Below, one piece after another: positions 57,880 to 64,000 of a DNA stretch of 64,000 nt. Origin of the DNA: Hygrocybe punicea (lineage: Eukaryota; Basidiomycota; Agaricomycetes; Agaricales; Hygrophoraceae); contig OY744472.1 in assembly GCA_963556145.1 (NCBI GenBank), forward strand, positions 2,728,001 through 2,792,000, given 5' to 3'. The notes under the pieces are model-generated. The model searched no databases, was not told the DNA's origin, and was given only the letters and a program-made list of their open reading frames with translations. The position numbers were made by a program, and so were the translations under genes. Positions within the stretch are counted from its first letter, which is position 1. The number at the start of each line of letters is the position of its first letter.

Positions 57880-59618
57880 ATGTCGTCCGTCTATCCTCAT
57901 CCCAAGACACCTCCACCCGAGCTCGTCACCTTCACCCCCCCAATGACGCCCCCAAAGCAATCTCTCGCCGTCCTCGCCAACATTTCCTCTGACGTAGACG
58001 TTCCCGATAACTACGTGTCCCACACCCTTCGGACACAAAAACCTCTCCCTCCTCTCACCTGGCAAAATTGGTATAAGGAGCTCAACTGGCTCAACGTCGG
58101 CATATTGACTCTCACACCTCTCATCGCATTCGTTGGCGCCCTTTCCACAAAGCTGCGTTGGGAGACCGCCCTTTTCAGCGTATTCTATTACTTCGTCACT
58201 GGCCTGGGTGCGCCTTCGCCCCCATTCTTTGTTTGGCCTTTCTTCTCCAACTTCTTTTGCTTCACACAGGCATCACTGCCGGGTACCACAGGCTCTGGGC
58301 CCACCGCGCTTACAATGCTTCTAAGCTTTTGCAATACTTCCTCGCAATGGCTGGCGCAGGCGCAGTCGAGGGATCTATCAAATGGTGGTCTCGCGGTCAC
58401 CGTGCACACCATCGCTATACTGACACCGACCTTGACCCTTACAACGCCCATCGCGGCCTTCTCTGGTCCCACATCGGCTGGATGATAGTCAAGCCCCGCC
58501 GCAAGCCTGGCTTTGCCGATGTCAGCGACCTTGCCAAAAACGAGGTGGTCAGATGGCAGCACAGGAACTACATGTGGCTTGTCCTCCTTATGGGCTTTGT
58601 TGTTCCAACAATCATCCCCTGGCTCGGCTGGGGTGACGCCAAGGGCGGTTATTTCTATGCCGGCGCGTTGCGGTTATGTTTCGTGCATCATGTACGCCCC
58701 CTTTCTGCCATTTTCATCACTCGTGCCCATTCCCCCAACAGTCAACATTCTGTGTGAATTCGCTCGCGCACTGGCTCGGCGAAGCACCTTTTGATGACAA
58801 ACACACTCCACGCGACCACCTCGTTACCGCCCTCGTCACCATCGGCGAAGGTTACCACAATTTCCACCACCAATTCCCCATGGATTACCGCAATGCCATC
58901 AAGTGGTTTCAGTATGACCCGACAAAGTGGTTTATCTATGTTTGCCAGATTATTGGCCTTGCCAGTCATCTTAAGGTGCATGGGGGTATTCTCCATGTTC
59001 GGCATTTATCGTACTGAATTCTGTCTAGGTATTCCCAGACAACGAAGTTCGCAAAGGCCAGCTCACGATGCAGCTCAAGCGTTTGAGAGAGGCTCAGGAT
59101 GGGCTCGCGTGGCCATCGGATAGCAATGATCTTCCCGTGATCAGCTGGGAGAGCTGTACGCTCACTGTCTTTTTTGTGTCTTTCCCTGTTAACCCCCCAC
59201 CGTCTTCCCCGCAGTCCAAGAACAGGCATCTAAACGCCCTTTGATCCTTATCTCCGGCTTCATACACGACGTGTCATCCTTCCTCGATGAGCACCCCGGC
59301 GGGCGTCATCTCCTCGTGAAGAACATTGGAAAGGATGCTACGACAGCCTTCTTTGGTGGGATATACGATCATTCGAATGCCGCACACAACGTATATCTTC
59401 TCTGTCCCTCTCTTTCGTACAAGATGCTGACATGTGACGGAAATATGCAGCTGCTTGCGATGAAGCGTGTCGGCGTGCTACACGGCGGGCATCCGCACGG
59501 ATTAGAAGAAAAGGCGGTGCCACCATCTCAGCGGCTCAAGATTGCACGATATCAAGAACTGACCTCACCTTATGCATCAAGCACGGCGTGGTCGGATGGC
59601 GAGGGATTACTGGGTTGA
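57880..59618 (+). CDS. OLE1: Delta-9 stearoyl-CoA desaturase with cytochrome b5 domain
   Basis: This ER enzyme introduces the delta-9 double bond into stearoyl/palmitoyl-CoA. The start at 57880 gives [20 protein letters not shown]. The three histidine boxes are intact: HRLWAH (in [16 protein letters not shown]), HRAHHRYTD and HNFHH (in [15 protein letters not shown]). Hydrophobic segments [19 protein letters not shown] and [16 protein letters not shown] flank box 2. The C-terminal cytochrome b5-like domain carries HPGG ([13 protein letters not shown]) and the second heme-region pattern [12 protein letters not shown]. About six exons; the stop is TGA 59616-59618. Length and domain order match fungal OLE1, where the fused b5 replaces a separate electron donor. 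It lies next to the RdRP without obvious functional connection. Confidence 0.94.
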
Positions 59619-60030
59619 CATTCATCGTTTGCTGAATGGTAAATTGGCGGGTCTTTTTTTGGAAGGTTTTGCTTTTTGGGTGTTAACCACCCCAACGATG
59701 GAAATGAATGAAAGATTAGATGCCGGTACCGTTTTCTCGCCTCCGCATGTTACATTTTTGCATGGTCAAAGTCACTAATGAACGCCTAGTTTGCTGTAGA
59801 TAAAGAATAGTTCAGCGATGGCTTGACGAAGAGTACAACGTGCGTGTATCGTAGAATTATGACTTTAAGTTGGTAGAAGAATCGAACAAATGACAAGTAA
59901 TAATTACAATCATAATTACTGTCTCGGCTGACTGCTTCATAAAGGGTACCTTACCACAACCAAAGGCGCCATTTCTCGAATTTGTGACGAAAGACAGAAA
60001 TAATGGAGGTGCCGAATCACTTGACAGCTC
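59619..60030. other. Convergent 3' region, no gene
   Basis: This 410-bp spacer lies between the convergent desaturase and RRG7-like stop codons. It contains AT-rich potential poly(A) stretches (AATAATTACAATC near 59896). Confidence 0.35.
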
Positions 60031-60762
60031 TCAAGAAACAAAGTCCAAAGCCTTCTCATCCCAATCAGGCGTCCAGCTCCGAACTCTCTTGCCCTGGTGC
60101 CACAAGGCAGGCCTCCCAACGTCCTTCTCAATCGTCTCTGCTGATTCAGCATATGCCCCCACTCCCCGCTCCCACCGCAGTTCCATTTCTCCACCAAGCA
60201 GTCCCCGCGTGCCCGCCAGCGCAGGGTTCCAGAAAGCTGCACCGACCTCCTGGCACGTTCCGACATCACTGACGGGCGGGAGGTGTAAGAGGAAGAACGG
60301 CACGGCCGATGAATGCGCACGTAGGAGCGTAGCACGTGTGAACGGCGCTTCGGAGACTAGGATCGCAGTAAGCGCGTCAGAAGCAGGAGTAGATGAAAGT
60401 CCGAGCGGTTGGGGAAAGGTGAGGAAGCGGTGCGCGACGCCCTCCAGTTCGCGCACGTACCCCGGGCGTGGCTTTTTCTTCTCTGCTTTACACTGCGCGA
60501 GCACGCGTATGCATCTGCGCGCTGGGGTATCTGGGTCTGGCGCGCTTGGTTCTGGAGCAGATGTATGCGAGCGAGCAGAAGTAGGCAACACAGGGACCCA
60601 CCACCACCCTATCAAGTCGATTCCGCCGTCTGCCCGGCCTCCGGTGCAGCGGAGGGACATGCTAAGGTGCTCATGAAGAATGCGGCGGGCGCGTTGTTCA
60701 AAGGCTGCGCCCTTGTGCACTGTGGATATCTTGCCAGGTGAGGAGAGGCGGGATGAAAACAT
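60031..60762 (-). CDS. RRG7-like PD-(D/E)XK-type protein (DUF2034)
   Basis: A single exon of 243 codons from ATG 60762 (MFSSRLSSPGKISTVHKGAA) to TGA 60031-60033. GAAFEQRARRILHEHL, then GGRADGGIDLIGWW and VLAQCKAEKKKPRPGYVREL, match the restriction-endonuclease-like fold of the DUF2034/Rrg7 family (D...QxK pattern). Rrg7 is mitochondrial in yeast and needed for respiratory growth. The Arg/Ser-rich N-terminus would fit a mitochondrial targeting peptide. The C-terminal half (FWNPALAGTRGLLGGEMELR) is typical of the family. Nuclease activity is not proven for the family. Confidence 0.78.
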   Translation of the reverse strand: MFSSRLSSPGKISTVHKGAAFEQRARRILHEHLSMSLRCTGGRADGGIDLIGWWWVPVLPTSARSHTSAPEPSAPDPDTPARRCIRVLAQCKAEKKKPRPGYVRELEGVAHRFLTFPQPLGLSSTPASDALTAILVSEAPFTRATLLRAHSSAVPFFLLHLPPVSDVGTCQEVGAAFWNPALAGTRGLLGGEMELRWERGVGAYAESAETIEKDVGRPALWHQGKRVRSWTPDWDEKALDFVS

Positions 60763-60862
60763 GTATGTTTGTTTGTATCTGCTTGTCAGTCAGGGGCCTA
60801 CGGTTATTTTTTACCAGATGCTTTGCAAAGGTTATAGCAACTATTTCCACAAAATGTGGGAT

Positions 60863-62220
60863 CTAACACAAGTATTTACTGTAAGCGGACATCCAGGCAT
60901 TTTTCCCGCCTGTCTCGAGAACATCCTGAGGGGAAAATAGTGTGGGATCGCGATTGTTGGAGATGTAGATGCAAGTACTTACACCATGGCACATAATGAC
61001 ACGGTCAAATTCCCACCCTGCAACAGTCTTGGCGTCGCGCTGCATAGCACTGAGCATGAATTTTTGAGAGTGAGCAAAGGGTGAGCACTGATCCGTAATA
61101 TAGTAGATATGACGAACTCTTTGTCCTTTCCCTGACCCCAGACGAACCTCTTGTGCAGCTGCCCGTACGGATCCAATTTGTTGATAAAGGGAAGCTTGGG
61201 GGACTTGCCGCTCTTGGAGTACTTATGGTGCTGTAAGCCTCGCATAGAGGATGTAATCGTTGGGACCCATATGCTTACTTGCTCATTAGCCGGCAGGTTG
61301 AAAAGCAGGTCAGCCTGAGAGTGGGAAGGTAAAAAAGCATGAGAATCCAGGCTGCGATCAGCTTGAAGCGGACGTACTACGATGACCGTTCCTGAAGCAA
61401 CATGTAACCACGCAACATCTTTGTTGACAAACCCAGAAAAGTAACTAGCAGCAAGATAGTGATGAAATAGCATGATTGGCCAGGGACACTTACCATGCTT
61501 TAATCTAGGGGGATGGGATAAAAACGAATGAATAAGGAATTCAGCTGACGTACCTCATCCTCGAATCCGTATAGAGTGTCCGGAGGATCAACGCCATACG
61601 CTGAGTTCACAAGTAAGCAGGAAAAACATAAAGCTGGGATGATTAGACAAACCTCCATCGAGCTCCAACCCTTCCGCTTTCTTCTTTTCAATAAGCGGCT
61701 CAACTCCAATCACTTTCGCCTGAGGATACGCCTTTTTGAATTCGCCTATATCAGCCGTGAGTGCCAAGTGATGAACATGAGAACGAGGTTGTCCCTCACC
61801 CAGGAACATATGATGCACAGCATCGGCACCCATGATGTATCTGTTTTGGCAATAGGAAGAGAGTGGTAAACCATGAAGATGAAATGAACTCGATTCGCTC
61901 ACTTGACGGTGCCCATTTGGTCGAGGATCTCCTTTGTGTCGGCCGTTAGAGGGGTCGAAGCGAGCACCCAGACGTCTCCATTGGACAACTTGACTGCTGT
62001 CGAACGGCCGCCCCAGGGCAGAAAGTAAAATCGTACGAAGGGACTGCAAATGCGGCCTGAACACGCGCATTTCCACCCCAAGCATTCATGCTCACCGAGA
62101 GAAGGTCCAGATGTCGGGAGTGACCTGTATTGGGGAACATATCAGCTGGTCAGCGCTCTCGCCCTTGAACGGGACGAAACCTGACTACTTCACCTGACGG
62201 ATGACAAGGTCGGAAGACAT
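60863..62220 (-). CDS. DUF4336 domain protein (metallo-beta-lactamase-fold relative)
   Basis: About eight exons from ATG 62220 (MSSDLVIRQ). The sequence TFSRPFVRFYFLPWGGRSTA, VKLSNGDVWVLASTPLTADT and YIMGADAVHHMFLGE, with the later HHYLAASYFSGFV, QADLLFNLPANEQ, AMQRDAKTVAGWEFDRVIMC followed by HG, is the signature of DUF4336. This fungal family resembles metallo-beta-lactamase-fold hydrolases but has unclear activity. Several residues of the metal-site pattern (H in VHHM, CHG) are visible, but I cannot confirm a full metal site. It shares a 181-bp spacer with MLH1, which is transcribed the other way. The stop is TAG 60863-60865. Confidence 0.8.
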
Positions 62221-62401
62221 TGTTATTCGAGGGAAATATTTAGTCGATGAAGCTTCAGTGAAGGCCTGAAATACGAACGGTTGAACGAACCCCGGGGGGT
62301 CTTATTCATCCACCTCACTAAACATGGCTCGGCCATTGTAACGCCGAGCGGATATTGATCATAACTTCGGCCTCACGTGACAACTCTCGCGACTCGCCAC
62401 A
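62221..62401. promoter_or_regulatory. 181-bp bidirectional spacer, DUF4336 gene / MLH1
   Basis: Divergent start codons 181 bp apart. The spacer is GC-rich in the middle (CCCCGGGGGGTCTTATT). A CACGTGAC motif lies at 62373-62380. The two genes probably share promoter elements. Confidence 0.45.
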
Positions 62402-64000
62402 ATGACTGCGACGCGGCAGTCCAGGTCTTCTTCTCCGAATTTGCGTGCAGATCCCCTCCCCATTCGTCGTCTCCAGGAATCGCTCATTAATCGGATTGCT
62501 GCAGGAGAAGTAGGTTGATTGCGCCTTACACGACGTTACTCACCAGTCCCTCAGATCATACACCGACCCGCATCCGCCCTGAAGGAGCTTCTCGAGAATA
62601 GCCTCGATGCTCATTCGACCTCAATCCGTGTCACGGTTAAAGATGGTGGAATGAAGCTTTTGCAAATACAAGACAATGGTTGTGGCATTCTCGTAAAGCC
62701 CATCATCATCAAATTTGAGTGTGAGTACGATGTGGACTGATGGAAATTGCATAGAAAGCAGACTTGCCAATCCTGGCGGAACGCTTCACCACGTCTAAGC
62801 TCTCGAAATTTTCGGACCTGTCGCGCCTGACGACGTACGGCTTTCGCGGGGAGGCATTGGCGTCCGTGTCACATGTCGCGCATCTTACAGTTGTTACAAA
62901 GACCAAGAAGGATACTTGCGCCTGGAAGTATGTCACACTTTCCTCCTGGTTCCATTCAGCGTCTTACAGTAGTGGCAAATCAGGGCTTGTTATGCTGATG
63001 GGTCCTTAGTGGCGGCTAAACCGGGACAGACCGCCGATCCCAAGCCGTGTGCTGGGAATGACGGCACAATAATTAGTGTATCGATATTCCCTATTCTGAG
63101 AATATTAATACTGAAACGCGGTTAGATCGAGGACTTATTCTACAATACTCCAACCCGTCTCTCTGCGCTCCGCGGATCGTCAGAGGAATACTCGCGTATT
63201 CTTGACGTCCTCACGAAATACGCTGTGCACAATCCTAGCATATCCTTTGTATGCAAGAAGGTATCCATCCGATCTTTGTTCTTTTATCAAGTACGGCTAA
63301 TCAAAGGGTATTAGGCAGGATCCTCCTCCCCGGATTTATCGACACCTTCGTCGTCGTCAACTCCTCAAGCCATCCGCCTGTTGTATGGACACTCAATAGC
63401 AAAAGATTTGTTGTCGGTGACGCTCTCGTCCGCAGACAAGTCCACACAGATGGAAACGGACAATAGCAAAAATAAAAATGGAGATGACAATGACGACGAC
63501 GACCCCGAATCATGGACCGCAGAAGCGCACTTCACAAATGTGAACTATCACGCTAAGAGGATGGTTTTTCTGCTATTCATCAACCGTGCGTCTTGAGCCG
63601 TTTGAACATCATTGTCGTTGATTTATTCGGGAGACCAGATCGCTTGGTGGATTCTTCACGGATGAAGCGGGCATTAGAAGCAGCGTACAGCGGTATCCTT
63701 CCCAAGGGAGCTTCACCCTTCGTTTATTTGAGGTTTGTTTGTTGTTCCTTACGATTGCGGAGAACTGACTGATGGTTGACTAACATAGTTTACACATTGA
63801 TCCTCGCTCAGTTGACGTCAATGTCCACCCCACAAAGCGAGAAGTTCACTTTCTGAACGAAGACGCCATCATCGAGCGCATATCAGACGCATTACAGGGT
63901 GCTCTTGTTGGGCAGAGTCAATCAAAGGTGTTTGAGTATCAAGTAAGCGCATATTACCGATATTATCCTGAATTCAGAGTGGAAGAGACTTGTCCTGATG
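62402..64000 (+). CDS. MLH1: DNA mismatch repair protein MLH1 (5' part)
   Basis: MutL homologue that forms a heterodimer with PMS1 in mismatch repair. Only the N-terminal part is in the window and the gene continues beyond 64000. The start [20 protein letters not shown] leads into [20 protein letters not shown] ATPase motifs are present: ELLENSLDA (Mg-binding Asn), [17 protein letters not shown] and [13 protein letters not shown]. The transducer region follows: [47 protein letters not shown] (completed by splicing at 63592) and [16 protein letters not shown]. At least seven introns are seen. The HPTK lysine loop, needed for ATP contacts, is intact. Confidence 0.93.

Noticed and set aside
1..64000. 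CRISPR array, operons or bacterial-type genes
   Set aside because: The only regular repeat (45 bp) has no unique spacers. Genes are intron-rich and individually spaced, as in fungi.
1..64000. tRNA or rRNA genes
   Set aside because: I could not recognise any cloverleaf or rRNA signature by eye. tRNAscan-SE would be needed to exclude them.

Overview
This window is nuclear DNA from a filamentous basidiomycete, most likely a mushroom-forming Agaricomycete. Nearly every recognisable gene is cut by many short (about 45-65 bp) GT-AG introns. The left part holds a CxC2-type KDZ transposase relic, a transposon class typical of Agaricomycetes. The gene set also fits: a Git3-like GPCR, a divergent G-alpha, a QDE-1-type RNA-dependent RNA polymerase and a delta-9 desaturase with a C-terminal cytochrome b5 domain. 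No bacterial or organellar features were seen, and I could recognise no rRNA or tRNA gene by eye.

Positions 1-15.5 kb are a graveyard of repeats. A 5'-truncated hAT transposase has one solo LTR inserted just inside an intron donor and a second solo LTR of the same family in its 3' flank. A mariner-like foldback element follows. Then, on the minus strand, a KDZ relic and a PIF1-type helicase relic are joined by a 12-unit, 45-bp minisatellite. Further inverted repeats, low-complexity PTGPP-coding DNA and degenerate duplicated blocks complete this part.

Positions 15.6-27.4 kb alternate genes and mobile DNA. They hold the cytosolic Fe-S assembly WD40 protein CIA1 (minus), a complete 4.4-kb DNA transposon with an open spliced transposase, terminal inverted repeats and an exact 8-bp target duplication, an 856-bp non-autonomous element with a 17-bp perfect TIR and 10-bp direct flanks, the chromatin-remodelling subunit SWC5 (minus), and a secreted cysteine-patterned, Ser/Thr-rich protein.

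Positions 27.7-64 kb are gene dense. In order they hold a type-B carboxylesterase (minus), SRP19/SEC65 (minus) divergent from a JTB-like membrane protein 69 bp away, a GH18 chitinase, a GPI-anchored-type cell-surface protein (minus), a large unknown low-complexity protein (minus), a peroxisomal ABCD half-transporter, a Git3-like GPCR, an F-box/LRR protein (minus), a non-canonical G-alpha, an RNAi-type RdRP, the OLE1-type desaturase, an RRG7-like PD-(D/E)XK protein (minus), a DUF4336 protein (minus), and MLH1 running off the right edge.

Functionally the right side mixes housekeeping genes (SRP19, CIA1, SWC5, MLH1), cell-wall and surface proteins, lipid metabolism (peroxisomal import, desaturation), and a GPCR and G-alpha within 4 kb of each other. 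The RdRP belongs to the RNAi pathway that normally silences the kind of transposons seen on the left.
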